Assembly (NCBI GenBank): GCA_946616365.1
Contig: CAMOIX010000016.1
Span: 1 to 50,113, forward strand
Reading direction: 5' to 3'
DNA from: AC2028 sp002373595
GTDB taxonomy: Bacteria; Bacillota; Clostridia; Lachnospirales; Lachnospiraceae
Length of the DNA: 50,113 nt
The notes beneath the pieces were generated by a model. The model was not told the DNA's origin. It did not search any database and was given only the letters and a program-made list of their open reading frames with translations. Numbering within the stretch: position 1 is the first letter of the stretch; each line of letters begins with the position of its first letter. Positions 1-8,883 of this stretch are shown here, one piece after another. Position numbers and translations under genes: made by a program.

Positions 1-54
1 CCTCCGACCTACCGCTTAGGAGGCGGTCGCTCTATCCTGCTGAGCTACGTGGAC
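1..54 (-). tRNA. tRNA-Arg (anticodon CCT), partial
   Basis: Read on the minus strand, the 5' part of a tRNA runs from position 54 to the window edge. It has a 7-nt acceptor strand GTCCACG, a D arm beginning GCTC and closing GAGC, and an anticodon stem ACCGC/GCGGT around the 7-nt loop CTCCTAA, which gives anticodon CCT (reads AGG, Arg). The T arm and acceptor 3' strand lie outside the window. It is upstream of and codirectional with the DUF3881 gene only in the sense of lying on the same strand; no shared promoter is visible. Confidence 0.93.
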
Positions 55-74
55 ATTTATCAAATTTCCGCTCT

Positions 75-962
75 TTAGATGGCGGTCTCGGGGAAATTGA
101 TCCGGCCTTGCAGCCATATTGCCCCTTTGAATCTGCGCCCGACAAGCGGCTCGCCGACCAAATCCATTATATTGATAGCAACATCAAAAGTCAAATCATT
201 GACCAGCACGGAGAGTATATATACTTCCTCTCCCGTGATATGATTATCAACCTTTCGGATCTCCGTGATCTCACCGACTATCATATACTGATCGCACTCA
301 ACTCCGTAGGGCATAAGGGTCGTATCGACAAGGCTGAAGACATCCTCATCGTGCATGCGTTTCGTCACTTCGGCATACAGATCCATATCTTCGAGAGTGA
401 GAGTCTCTATCGCTGTCTCATCACCGCCTCTGGCATCATTCATCAGTTTAACGCGTCTGGAGGAGTCCTTTTTTAAGCGCTCAACATCATCCGGAGCCTT
501 GAGCAGCGGAAGGATGATATTCCCTCCGGTCGAAAGAGCCGAAAGAGTGAGCGATGTTCCGCGTAGGGGAAGCTGTCCCGCGGAGAGTGCTTTCACATAG
601 GGGATCTTGTTCTGAAGATAGAATACAAGAGAGATACCAACCCTCAGGTCGTCGACTACTCCGGCATAGGAGTCCCCTGCTGCATGTCGCTCTACAGTAA
701 CATCCTCGTAGCTGGTAACGCCCTGTCCTCTAAGGTACGGATAATAGTAATCCGGATGGAAGGTATCCTGATCATCAAAAGTACCGGAGACGCATATTCC
801 GATATTGTCTCCATATTCTCTTGTAAATTCGGCGATCATCACTTCGTCGGAATCTATTGTGTATCCGCGGCGGTCGGCCTTTCCCACAGTATCGTATACC
901 AGCTGCTTGGCCTGCTCGCGGGTCAGATTCCCGAATCCGATCGATCGTAAAAATCTATGCAT
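75..962 (-). CDS. DUF3881 family protein
   Basis: A 295-residue soluble protein beginning MHRFLRSIGFGNL. The N-terminus, the overall length and the serS-adjacent position match the DUF3881 family, which I know from Lachnospiraceae and related Clostridia and which has no assigned function. No signal peptide, membrane segment or catalytic motif is visible; the composition is mixed alpha/beta with an acidic middle region. It lies 8 bp downstream of serS on the same strand and is probably cotranscribed with it, so a housekeeping role is plausible but not shown. Family assignment is from memory of the N-terminal pattern. Confidence 0.75.
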   Translation of the reverse strand: MHRFLRSIGFGNLTREQAKQLVYDTVGKADRRGYTIDSDEVMIAEFTREYGDNIGICVSGTFDDQDTFHPDYYYPYLRGQGVTSYEDVTVERHAAGDSYAGVVDDLRVGISLVFYLQNKIPYVKALSAGQLPLRGTSLTLSALSTGGNIILPLLKAPDDVERLKKDSSRRVKLMNDARGGDETAIETLTLEDMDLYAEVTKRMHDEDVFSLVDTTLMPYGVECDQYMIVGEITEIRKVDNHITGEEVYILSVLVNDLTFDVAINIMDLVGEPLVGRRFKGAIWLQGRINFPETAI

Positions 963-970
963 TTATCCGA

Positions 971-2257
971 TCACTTAACCGGCATGATCTTGTCCTTGCC
1001 GCCCATGTAAGGTCTGAGTGCTTCAGGGACATTTATGCTGCCGTCTTCATTAACATTATTTTCAAGTACCGCTATAAGTCCGCGGGGTGTTGCAAGTACG
1101 GTATTGTTGAGGGTATGAACGAAATATGTTCCGTTTGCTCCCTTGGTGCGGATACCGAGACGTCTTGCCTGTGCATCGCTCAAGGTCGAGCAGGAACCAA
1201 CCTCGAAATATTTCTTCTGTCTGGGGCTCCATGCCTCGACGTCACAGGACTTAACCTTGAGGTCTGCGAGATCTCCGCTGCAGCACTCGAGTGTTCTGAC
1301 GGGAACATCGAGCGAACGGAAGAACTCTACAGTGTATGACCACATCTTGTTATACCAGTCCATGGATTCCTCGGGCTTGCAGAGAACGACCATCTCCTGT
1401 TTCTCAAACTGATGCACTCTGTACACGCCGCGCTCCTCGATACCGTGTGAACCTACTTCCTTTCTAAAGCAGGGCGAATACGAAGTCATGCAGATAGGGA
1501 GCTTTGTTTCATCTACCATTTCACCCTGGAAGCGTCCGATCATGGAATGCTCGCTGGTACCTATGAGATAGAGGTCCTCACCCTCGATCTTGTACATCAT
1601 GGCTTCCATTTCTTTGAAGCTCATAACGCCGGTGACGACATTGCTGCGGATCATAAAAGGAGGGATACAATAGGTAAATCCCTTGTCTATCATAAAATCG
1701 CGGGCATAGCTGAGCATTGCGGAATGAAGTCTGGCTGCATCTCCGATGAGGTAGTAGAATCCGTTGCCGCTGGTCCTGCCGGCAGCATCTTTATCGAGAC
1801 CGCCGATCCTTTCGAGGATATCCGCATGATAGGGTACTTCAAAATCGGGAACTGCGGGCTCACCGAACTTCTCGATCTCGACATTTTCCGAATCATCCTT
1901 TCCGATGGGAACGGAAGGGTCGATTATATTGGGGATCACCATCATTATCTTGGTGACCTGCTCCGAGTATTCCTGCTCGAGCTTCTGAAGCTCTTCAAGG
2001 CGAGCGGAATTGGCGGATACTTCGGCTTTCTTGGCTTCGGCTTCCTCCTTCTTTCCCTGTGCCATGAGCTGACCTATCTCCTTGGAGATCTTGTTTCTGA
2101 GGTTGCGCAGATCGTCGCCTTCCTGCTTGGCCTTACGACTCTTGGCATCGAGCTCGATGACCTGGTCTACAAGTTCTATTTTCTCATCCTGGAACTTCTT
2201 TCGGATATTCTCCTTGACTATCTCAGGATTCTCACGCAGAAATTTAATGTCTATCAT
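971..2257 (-). CDS. serS: Serine--tRNA ligase
   Basis: Seryl-tRNA synthetase, 428 residues, charging tRNA-Ser (and tRNA-Sec precursors) in the cytosol. The N-terminal ~110 residues form the long antiparallel coiled coil that grips the tRNA variable arm (MIDIKFLRENPEIVKENI onward). The class II catalytic core follows: GTSEHSMIGRF, motif 2 (FRKEVGSHG...RVHQFEKQE) and motif 3 (ATPRGLIAVLEN). The start at 2257 is preferred because GGGAGGAAT lies 5 nt upstream; a longer frame to 2317 adds 20 residues that do not belong to the family. No T-box is seen upstream; a sigma-A promoter is. Motif 3 is somewhat divergent from the textbook GRTLVAILEN form. Confidence 0.96.
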   Translation of the reverse strand: MIDIKFLRENPEIVKENIRKKFQDEKIELVDQVIELDAKSRKAKQEGDDLRNLRNKISKEIGQLMAQGKKEEAEAKKAEVSANSARLEELQKLEQEYSEQVTKIMMVIPNIIDPSVPIGKDDSENVEIEKFGEPAVPDFEVPYHADILERIGGLDKDAAGRTSGNGFYYLIGDAARLHSAMLSYARDFMIDKGFTYCIPPFMIRSNVVTGVMSFKEMEAMMYKIEGEDLYLIGTSEHSMIGRFQGEMVDETKLPICMTSYSPCFRKEVGSHGIEERGVYRVHQFEKQEMVVLCKPEESMDWYNKMWSYTVEFFRSLDVPVRTLECCSGDLADLKVKSCDVEAWSPRQKKYFEVGSCSTLSDAQARRLGIRTKGANGTYFVHTLNNTVLATPRGLIAVLENNVNEDGSINVPEALRPYMGGKDKIMPVK

Positions 2258-2284
2258 AATATTCCTCCCAATTTTTGTTCTTCT

Positions 2285-2313
2285 ATTATATGCGTGAAGT
2301 GGACTATTTTCAA
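2285..2313 (-). promoter_or_regulatory. Sigma-A promoter for serS
   Basis: On the minus strand TTGAAA (2313-2308) is followed after exactly 17 nt by TATAAT (2290-2285). The start of transcription would fall near 2278, about 20 nt before the serS start codon, leaving no room for a T-box. Prediction by eye only. Confidence 0.7.
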
Positions 2314-2387
2314 TCAAAATATGTACTATACGCGGAAAATGTGCTATAATTTATGAATCTTCGCAGAGAAAAGAGGCTGCAGAAACT

Positions 2388-5300
2388 ATGCTTACATTTG
2401 ATCCGAACGGAGGGCAGGTTTTCCCTCAGGTAAAAAGTCTGATGCTGGGCGGAAAGTATGGTGATCTGCCCGTACCTACGAGAGATGGATTCACATTCTC
2501 GGGGTGGTTTGATTCTGCTGAAGGCGGAAACGAGATAACTCCCGATACGCCTGTTCCCACAACCACCACTCTCACCATTTATGCCCATTGGTTGGGTGAA
2601 GAGTACAAAGTAAAGATCGATGCCAAAGGCGGTTCCTTTGAAGGGGAAACCGAGAGAAGCGTATGGGTCGAAGCACCGTACGGTGATCTTCCCGTGCCGG
2701 AAAAGGAAGGATTTGAATTCCTCGGATGGTTTACAGAGGCAGATGCTGAATCCGGGAGACCCGAAGCGGAAGTTAAATCCGATACATGTGTCACCATAGC
2801 AGCCGATCATACAGTATTCGCCAAATGGAAAGCAGGAGAAGGAAAAGTTCATTTTGTTCCCTGCGGAGGACAGATCGATAAAGAAGAGATGACCGTTGAG
2901 TATCAGGGTACCTATGCAGGTATGCCCACTCCTGTCCGCCCCGGTTATGAATTTACCGGATGGACGACCGAGGAGACCGGCGGTATCAAATATACACCCG
3001 ACGAAAAAGTAGTTTCTATCGAAGATCTTACTCTCTATGCAGGATGGAAGGAGTGCACATATACCGTGCATTTCAATACCTGCGGAGTCGACATTCAGGT
3101 TCCCGACAAAGAAGTCTCATATAATGCTCCATATGGAGAGCTTCCCTCCCCCGAAAAGGAAGGTATGACTTTCCTCGGATGGTACACTTCGGATTACGAC
3201 AAGTTCACGGAGGAAGAAAAAGAAGCCAAAGAGAAAAATTCTGAAGCAGAAAGCGAAGCATCTGCCGAGGGAGAGGAAAAGAACGAGCCCGTCCGTATCT
3301 TGGCTGACACAGTTGTCACTCTTTACGAGGATCACACACTCTATGCGAGATGGGACGCTTCCAGATTTATCGTAACATTTACCGCGGAGGACGGAGAGCC
3401 TGAGTCCAAAGAAGTAGTCGTCACATTCGGAAAGCCTTACGGCAAATTCCCCGAATTCAAGAAAGAAGGATATGAGGTCGAGGGATGGTACAGAGATACT
3501 GCGCGTACCAAACTTGTTACTCCCGAGACCATTTACGATATTCCCACCGAGTCAAATCTCTACGTTAAGTGGAAGTTAAAACCTTACAAGCTGTACTTCA
3601 ATGCCGGAGCCGGAACGGTAACTCCCGAGTATATCGAGCTCTTAAACGACGGTACCAGATACGGAGAGCTTCCTATCCCTGAGCTTGAAGGACATGAATT
3701 CCTCGGATGGTATACGACCAGAGTCGGAGGTACCAAGGTATCGGAGGACGATACGCTTCCCGAGCCCAAGGATCAGATGATCTATGCGAAGTATCAGACT
3801 TCTTCGCTTACATTGACATTTAATCCCGGCGCCGGAAAGTGTGATATAGAGAGCAAGCCCATAGTCTTTGAGAGGATCTTCGGTACTCTTCCCGAGGCAA
3901 CACTCGAGGGATATGAATTTGCCGGATGGGCTGATGAGAACGGAAACGAGATCAACGGAGACATGACCGTAAAAAAGGCGGAGAGTCTCACTGTATATGC
4001 AGTCTGGGATCCGAAGCAGTTTACCGTTTCATTTGAGAGTGGCATCGAGCAGACCCCTGACAATCTGAAAGTAAAATACGGAGAGCCTTTCGGAATGCTC
4101 CCCGAGATGTCACTTCCCGGAGATACCTTTGTCGGCTGGTTCACAGCCGAGGGCAAGAAGGTAACCGAGGAGACAAAGGTTGATTTCCTCGGAGATATCG
4201 TGCTCTACGGAAAGTGGGAGTGGAAGTACTCCGCCGAGACTCCGAAGCCGAGTATCAGAGAGGGTGCACTGGTTCCCTACGGTGCCAAGCTCAGTCTTAC
4301 CACCGCTACCAACGGAGCGGAGATCTACTATACGACCGATCCCGAGATAGGGGAGTTTGTCACCAAGAGGACCGGTAAGAAGTATCTCGACGCGATAAGA
4401 CTCCTTGAAAGCGGCACACTCTATGCAATAGCGGTGAAGCCTCATTATATGGACAGTGAGGTAATGAAGCTTACTTACACCGTAATAGACGGCAGTCTGG
4501 ACTGGGGCGACATCACCATGAGAGATGTCCTTAAGATGGGCTTCGTCAGCGTCGAGGATATCCCGATGGGTATCTGGATGACCGGAGTATCCGACCAGGA
4601 GTGCACGGGCAAGCCGATAACATTCCCGGATCTTCATATCTACAATACCAAAGTAATGCTCAGAGAGGGCATTGACTATACCATTAAGTACAAGAAGAAT
4701 GTCAAAGTAGGAACAGCAGTGATCCATATTGCCGGAAAGAAGAACTATGTCGGCAACAAGGATGTATTCTTCAAGATATTCCGCCCTGACTTAAGAGAGG
4801 GCAGTGAGACGGAAGTCCTCTGGAAGCTTGAGCAGGCCAAGAAAGCAGCTCTGGATGAGATGCTGAACGAATCCGAGGAAGCAATGAACGGCATTCACGG
4901 TGGTAAGAAGGACGGTCCCGCCAGATCCGAGGGTCCTGCACAGACGATATCTCCCGAGGATTACCAGGCACCTTCTCTTGTATACGGAATGGGAATCGAA
5001 TCCGTAGATATAAGGATAAGAGACATCATCTACAGGAACAAGCCGGGTATCTGCAAGCCTTCGATGCAGCTGATCGCATCCACAGGTCAGACCCTCAAGT
5101 CCTCTGATTACGAGGCTCCCGGTGAATATAGATACGCCAAGGATGTCGAGGTTCAGCAGTATCTCGGAAAGAAGAAAAAGGAGACGATGTTTGTCTCGAG
5201 AACGCAGGGAGATGTGGTCGATCCCCTTGATATCATCCCTGTAGGCACCGAGATAGAGTGCACTGTCACCGGTAAGAATAAGTACTTCGGAAGCAAGAAT

Positions 5301-5579
5301 GTCGTCTTCCGTTATGTCACAGGCAATATAGAAGCAGCGCAGGTCAAGATCTCCGACAGAGCATATATCGGAGTACCTATCGAGCCCACCAAGGATGATA
5401 TGGTAGTAAAGCTTGGTAAGGAGACTCTCGGCAAGAGCGATTACGAGATCATCGGATACAGGACCAATACCGATGTAGGAAATGCTTATATCGAACTTCA
5501 CGGAATAGGAAACTACGGAGGATATCTGACCGTTAAGTTCGGCATCCACAAGGTATCTATGAAAGATCTGATCACCTGA
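2388..5579 (+). CDS. InlB B-repeat (Flg_new) protein without signal peptide
   Basis: A 1063-residue protein that opens directly with eight tandem InlB B-type repeats (about residues 1-620), each ending in an aromatic hallmark such as GWF...YAHW or LYAKW. These beta-grasp-like repeats are usual in surface proteins. After them come a chitobiase/FN3-like segment (PKPSIREGALVPYG..., near 625), and Ig-like modules with the YVGNKDVFFKI/FGSKNVVFRY and NYGGYLTVKFGI pattern. Repeat 4 carries an acidic EEKEAKEKNSEAE insertion. No signal peptide, LPxTG signal or membrane anchor is present. The ATG has only a weak AGAGG 12 nt upstream; an extended TGCTATAAT -10 box sits at 2342-2350. Either the protein is cytosolic, or an N-terminal export region has been lost. 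Confidence 0.85.
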   Translation: MLTFDPNGGQVFPQVKSLMLGGKYGDLPVPTRDGFTFSGWFDSAEGGNEITPDTPVPTTTTLTIYAHWLGEEYKVKIDAKGGSFEGETERSVWVEAPYGDLPVPEKEGFEFLGWFTEADAESGRPEAEVKSDTCVTIAADHTVFAKWKAGEGKVHFVPCGGQIDKEEMTVEYQGTYAGMPTPVRPGYEFTGWTTEETGGIKYTPDEKVVSIEDLTLYAGWKECTYTVHFNTCGVDIQVPDKEVSYNAPYGELPSPEKEGMTFLGWYTSDYDKFTEEEKEAKEKNSEAESEASAEGEEKNEPVRILADTVVTLYEDHTLYARWDASRFIVTFTAEDGEPESKEVVVTFGKPYGKFPEFKKEGYEVEGWYRDTARTKLVTPETIYDIPTESNLYVKWKLKPYKLYFNAGAGTVTPEYIELLNDGTRYGELPIPELEGHEFLGWYTTRVGGTKVSEDDTLPEPKDQMIYAKYQTSSLTLTFNPGAGKCDIESKPIVFERIFGTLPEATLEGYEFAGWADENGNEINGDMTVKKAESLTVYAVWDPKQFTVSFESGIEQTPDNLKVKYGEPFGMLPEMSLPGDTFVGWFTAEGKKVTEETKVDFLGDIVLYGKWEWKYSAETPKPSIREGALVPYGAKLSLTTATNGAEIYYTTDPEIGEFVTKRTGKKYLDAIRLLESGTLYAIAVKPHYMDSEVMKLTYTVIDGSLDWGDITMRDVLKMGFVSVEDIPMGIWMTGVSDQECTGKPITFPDLHIYNTKVMLREGIDYTIKYKKNVKVGTAVIHIAGKKNYVGNKDVFFKIFRPDLREGSETEVLWKLEQAKKAALDEMLNESEEAMNGIHGGKKDGPARSEGPAQTISPEDYQAPSLVYGMGIESVDIRIRDIIYRNKPGICKPSMQLIASTGQTLKSSDYEAPGEYRYAKDVEVQQYLGKKKKETMFVSRTQGDVVDPLDIIPVGTEIECTVTGKNKYFGSKNVVFRYVTGNIEAAQVKISDRAYIGVPIEPTKDDMVVKLGKETLGKSDYEIIGYRTNTDVGNAYIELHGIGNYGGYLTVKFGIHKVSMKDLIT

Positions 5580-5630
5580 TAAGGAAACATAATAATATAT
5601 TGGGCATGGTGCCCGGCAAGGAGGCAGGAT

Positions 5631-6248
5631 ATGTTTGAACAGGTTAAGCTCGATTATTCATTTGACGCACTTGAACCCCATATCGATACGCTCACGATGG
5701 AGACTCATTACGGAAAGCACCATGCGACATATACGGCGAATTTCAACAAAGCGCTTGAAAAAGCCGGAGTAACTGACACGGATGTCGTAAGTATACTCGC
5801 CAATCTTGACAGGATAAGCGATCCCGCCGATCGTAATGCGATCAGAAATAACGGCGGCGGATTCTATAATCACAATCTCTATTTCAGCACGCTTTCACCC
5901 AATCCCGCTAAGGAGCCTTCGGGCAAGCTGGCGGAGAAGATAACCGGGAAATACGGAAGCACACAGGCACTCATTGAGAAACTCTCCGCACTTGCTGCAG
6001 GACAGTTCGGCTCGGGATGGGCTTGGCTTTCCGTCACTCCTTCCGGAGATCTCGAAGTATCAAACAGCGGAAATCAGGACAATCCCATCAGCCTGGGTAC
6101 GGGAAATATTCCCATACTGGCACTGGATGTGTGGGAGCATGCATACTATCTGAAATTTAAGAATCTTCGTGCGGATTACATCAAGACATTTTTCGAAGTA
6201 CTTGATTGGGATAAGGTTGCAGCCAATTACGAAGCGGCACTTAAATAA
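5631..6248 (+). CDS. sodA: Superoxide dismutase, Mn-type signature
   Basis: Fe/Mn superoxide dismutase, 205 residues, converting superoxide to peroxide and oxygen in the cytosol. The four metal ligands are visible: His in THYGKHHATY, His in YNHNLYF, and Asp and His in LDVWEHAYYL. The outer-sphere glutamine lies in the C-terminal domain (GNQDNP) while the N-terminal position is glycine (NGGGFYNH), the arrangement expected for Mn enzymes rather than Fe enzymes. RBS AAGGAGG at 5617-5623. A small GGGCA/TGCCC stem lies just before the RBS. The presence of SOD fits an anaerobe with some oxygen exposure. The metal preference is inferred from the residue pattern only. Confidence 0.93.
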   Translation: MFEQVKLDYSFDALEPHIDTLTMETHYGKHHATYTANFNKALEKAGVTDTDVVSILANLDRISDPADRNAIRNNGGGFYNHNLYFSTLSPNPAKEPSGKLAEKITGKYGSTQALIEKLSALAAGQFGSGWAWLSVTPSGDLEVSNSGNQDNPISLGTGNIPILALDVWEHAYYLKFKNLRADYIKTFFEVLDWDKVAANYEAALK

Positions 6249-6266
6249 TCCGGACATATTTTTCAT

Positions 6267-6905
6267 ATGGATTTTTTAAAAGACTACCGGATCGTTTTGG
6301 CATCCGGATCGCCGAGAAGGAAAGAGATATTAGAGCAGCTGGATCTGGAATTTGAAGTCTGGCCCTCGGATGAGGACGAGAGTGTTATTACCGAGAAAGA
6401 TCCATCCAAGCTCTGTGAAGCATTATCTTCCCTTAAAGCAGAGTCCGTTACTGCGGCGATAAAGACATATAATCTGGCGCATCCCGATATAACATCACCT
6501 CAGGACATCATGGTGATTGGATCTGACACTATTGTCGTATGTGACGGAGATGTACTCGGAAAGCCTGCAGACGAAGAAGACGCAGTCAGAATGCTGCTTC
6601 AGCTACAGGGCAGAACTCATGAAGTATACACAGGAGTAACGCTTTTCTTCATGGATAAAGGGGGACGGTGCGGGAGGTACTCCTTTCACGATGTGACGGA
6701 AGTGTCGTTTTATCCGATGTCCGAAGCGGAGATAAAGGAATACGTTTCAACCGGTGAGCCGAAGGACAAAGCCGGCGCTTATGGTATTCAGGGGAAGGCA
6801 GCTAAGTATATCAAAGGAATAAATGGGGATTTCTATAATGTAATGGGATTTCCCGCATCAAAGTTTTATTTGGAGATCAAAGGACTTCTGGGGGATAAGG
6901 CATAA
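6267..6905 (+). CDS. maf: Maf-family nucleotide pyrophosphatase
   Basis: A 212-residue Maf/YhdE protein. This family hydrolyses non-canonical or modified nucleoside triphosphates (dTTP/UTP/m7GTP types, depending on subfamily) and has been linked to septum formation. Motifs seen: LASGSPRRKEIL at the N-terminus, IGSDTIVV, LGKPADEEDA, LQGRTHEVYTG and the signature DKAGAYGIQGKA. Length is normal for the family with a slightly long N-terminal insertion. Starts 18 bp after sodA and ends 5 bp before the EAL gene, so it is probably in the same transcript. The exact substrate cannot be told from sequence. Confidence 0.93.
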   Translation: MDFLKDYRIVLASGSPRRKEILEQLDLEFEVWPSDEDESVITEKDPSKLCEALSSLKAESVTAAIKTYNLAHPDITSPQDIMVIGSDTIVVCDGDVLGKPADEEDAVRMLLQLQGRTHEVYTGVTLFFMDKGGRCGRYSFHDVTEVSFYPMSEAEIKEYVSTGEPKDKAGAYGIQGKAAKYIKGINGDFYNVMGFPASKFYLEIKGLLGDKA

Positions 6906-6910
6906 ATTAT

Positions 6911-8854
6911 ATGGGCATGGCAGAAGAACAGGTTTTGGGAAATACCATCGGCCAATTCAATAATTACTCACCGGTCGGCGACATCATAACGATAACGATG
7001 TGTATGGCTATATTCCTGTTAACGAATGTAGCATATATCAGCAGGACGAGGAGTTACAATCTGTACCGCAATACGGTGGTATGTCTGCTTATTGCGGCAC
7101 TTGGAGATCTTGCGTATCATACTACATTGAGTCTGGTGCAGACCATGCCTGCGCACGCGATCTACATACCCAGAGTCATATATCACATAGCTCTTTTCGG
7201 AGCACTTCTTACTTATATATTCTATGCAGGAGAAATCCTCAGTATAAGTGATGAGACGAGGACCCGATATGAGACGATCGCCACATCCGTATTTTCCTTT
7301 GTGGCGATAAATGAAATACTCGGTATAGCATTCAAGTACCAGTTCTACATCGACAAAAACCATGAGGTTCACAAAGGCATCAACTGGTTCCCGGCAGGAT
7401 ACGCATTTTTTGTCATAATGATCACAGTGATGGTCCTCAGATACCGGCAGAGAGTGTACAAGAGAGTCGTTGTGGGAGTACTTGCCAATACTGCAATCTC
7501 CTTTTTGATCCTGATCGTTCAGGGATTATGTAATCAGACATCCTTTACGATAGCTTCATTTATCTTCCCTACAGTTGCGCTCCTCTATCTGATGCATTCC
7601 AACCCTTATGATTCGAGCATAGGTGCGGTAAGTGCGGCATCCTTCGAGGATCATGTGGCAGCTCATCAGAAGGACGGCAAGGAGATGCTCCTCATGAGTC
7701 TCCTCCTTATGGAATATGAAGCGAGCGGCAAGAGGTATCCTATACAGCTTCAGAACACGATCCGCAGATTTACCACTTTTTTCTTTAAGAGAGCGGTTCT
7801 GTTCCAGGTAACCAGCGGAAGGATCATGCTGGCCATCGATATCGATAAGATAAAGAATTACGATGAAACGGTCCAGAAGATGCTGGCACAGTTTGATATT
7901 GAGCATGAGCATTTCCGTCTGGATCACAAGGTCACGATAGTAAAGACATCCAAGGATGTACATGAGCAGAATGATTATATCGGTCTCATCCAGTATGTTG
8001 AGGAGAAGAGTCCTGACAACAGTGTCATATTTGTCAATTCACAGGATGTAGAGAATTATAATAAGCATAAATATATAATCAATGAGCTCGCAGATATTCA
8101 TGAAAAGAAAGATCTCAACGACCCGAGGATTGAGGTATTCTGTCAGCCTGTATATAATGTAAACGAGGAAGTCTTTGATACTGCGGAAGCACTGATGAGA
8201 TTAAGGCTTCCCAAGACGGGTATGGTCTATCCGGATCAGTTCATCCCCATAGCAGAGAAGCATCATTTCATCTCGGTAATGAGCCTTATCATTCTTTCGA
8301 AGACCTGTGCGGAGGTTAAGAAACTCCTGAAGGGCGGTTATGTGGTTAAGCGCGTCTCGGTCAATATCTCTATGCAGGATGTCAGAGAGAAGGATTTCTG
8401 TGCCAATGTCAGCAAGATAGTCAGAGAGCATAATGTACCCTTTGAAAAGATTGCGCTTGAGATAACCGAGAGTCAGAACGAGAAAGATTTCGATCTCGTA
8501 AAGGAAAGGATAAGCGAGCTCAGAGAGATGGGCATGAGAGTATATCTCGATGATTTCGGCACGGGTTACTCCAATTTTGAGAGGATAATGGAGCTTCCGT
8601 TTGACATTATAAAGTTCGACAGATCGCTCGTCATAGCCAGCGCCGCGGATATCAAGTCCGAGACCATGGTTTCGTATCTTGCGCATATGTTCAGTGACAT
8701 GAACTATTCCGTACTCTATGAAGGCGTAGAGAATGAGGACGACGAAAACAGATGCGGAAGGATGTGCGCAAAGTATCTTCAGGGATATAAGTATTCAAAG
8801 CCCATCCCTATCGATCAGCTCACGGATTATTTTGTTCAGATACAGCCTGCATAA
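6911..8854 (+). CDS. Membrane EAL-domain protein (cyclic-di-GMP phosphodiesterase candidate)
   Basis: A 647-residue protein with an N-terminal seven-or-so-segment membrane region (about residues 22-230; hydrophobic stretches near 24-42, 56-70, 88-110, 122-142, 160-177, 186-205, 212-228), a middle region (about 240-400) with a GGDEF-like fold position but no GGDEF signature, and a C-terminal EAL domain. Catalytic residues appear complete: E426-A-L, N485 (VNIS), E520 (EITE), D547-D548-F-G, K568, E604 (YEGVE) and Q624. It is therefore predicted to hydrolyse cyclic di-GMP at the membrane. An RBS-like GGGGGATAAGG overlaps the end of maf. Start at 6911 or the Met two codons later. Confidence 0.9.
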   Translation: MGMAEEQVLGNTIGQFNNYSPVGDIITITMCMAIFLLTNVAYISRTRSYNLYRNTVVCLLIAALGDLAYHTTLSLVQTMPAHAIYIPRVIYHIALFGALLTYIFYAGEILSISDETRTRYETIATSVFSFVAINEILGIAFKYQFYIDKNHEVHKGINWFPAGYAFFVIMITVMVLRYRQRVYKRVVVGVLANTAISFLILIVQGLCNQTSFTIASFIFPTVALLYLMHSNPYDSSIGAVSAASFEDHVAAHQKDGKEMLLMSLLLMEYEASGKRYPIQLQNTIRRFTTFFFKRAVLFQVTSGRIMLAIDIDKIKNYDETVQKMLAQFDIEHEHFRLDHKVTIVKTSKDVHEQNDYIGLIQYVEEKSPDNSVIFVNSQDVENYNKHKYIINELADIHEKKDLNDPRIEVFCQPVYNVNEEVFDTAEALMRLRLPKTGMVYPDQFIPIAEKHHFISVMSLIILSKTCAEVKKLLKGGYVVKRVSVNISMQDVREKDFCANVSKIVREHNVPFEKIALEITESQNEKDFDLVKERISELREMGMRVYLDDFGTGYSNFERIMELPFDIIKFDRSLVIASAADIKSETMVSYLAHMFSDMNYSVLYEGVENEDDENRCGRMCAKYLQGYKYSKPIPIDQLTDYFVQIQPA

Positions 8855-8883
8855 GCAGCAGATCATCGGTCAGAGGTGAATAA

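Noticed and set aside
2258..2317. N-terminal extension of SerS by 20 residues
   Set aside because: Not part of the family; the RBS and promoter place the start at 2257.
2310..3071. Antisense ORF opposite the InlB-repeat gene
   Set aside because: Repeats on the sense strand explain its open reading frame; no plausible protein.
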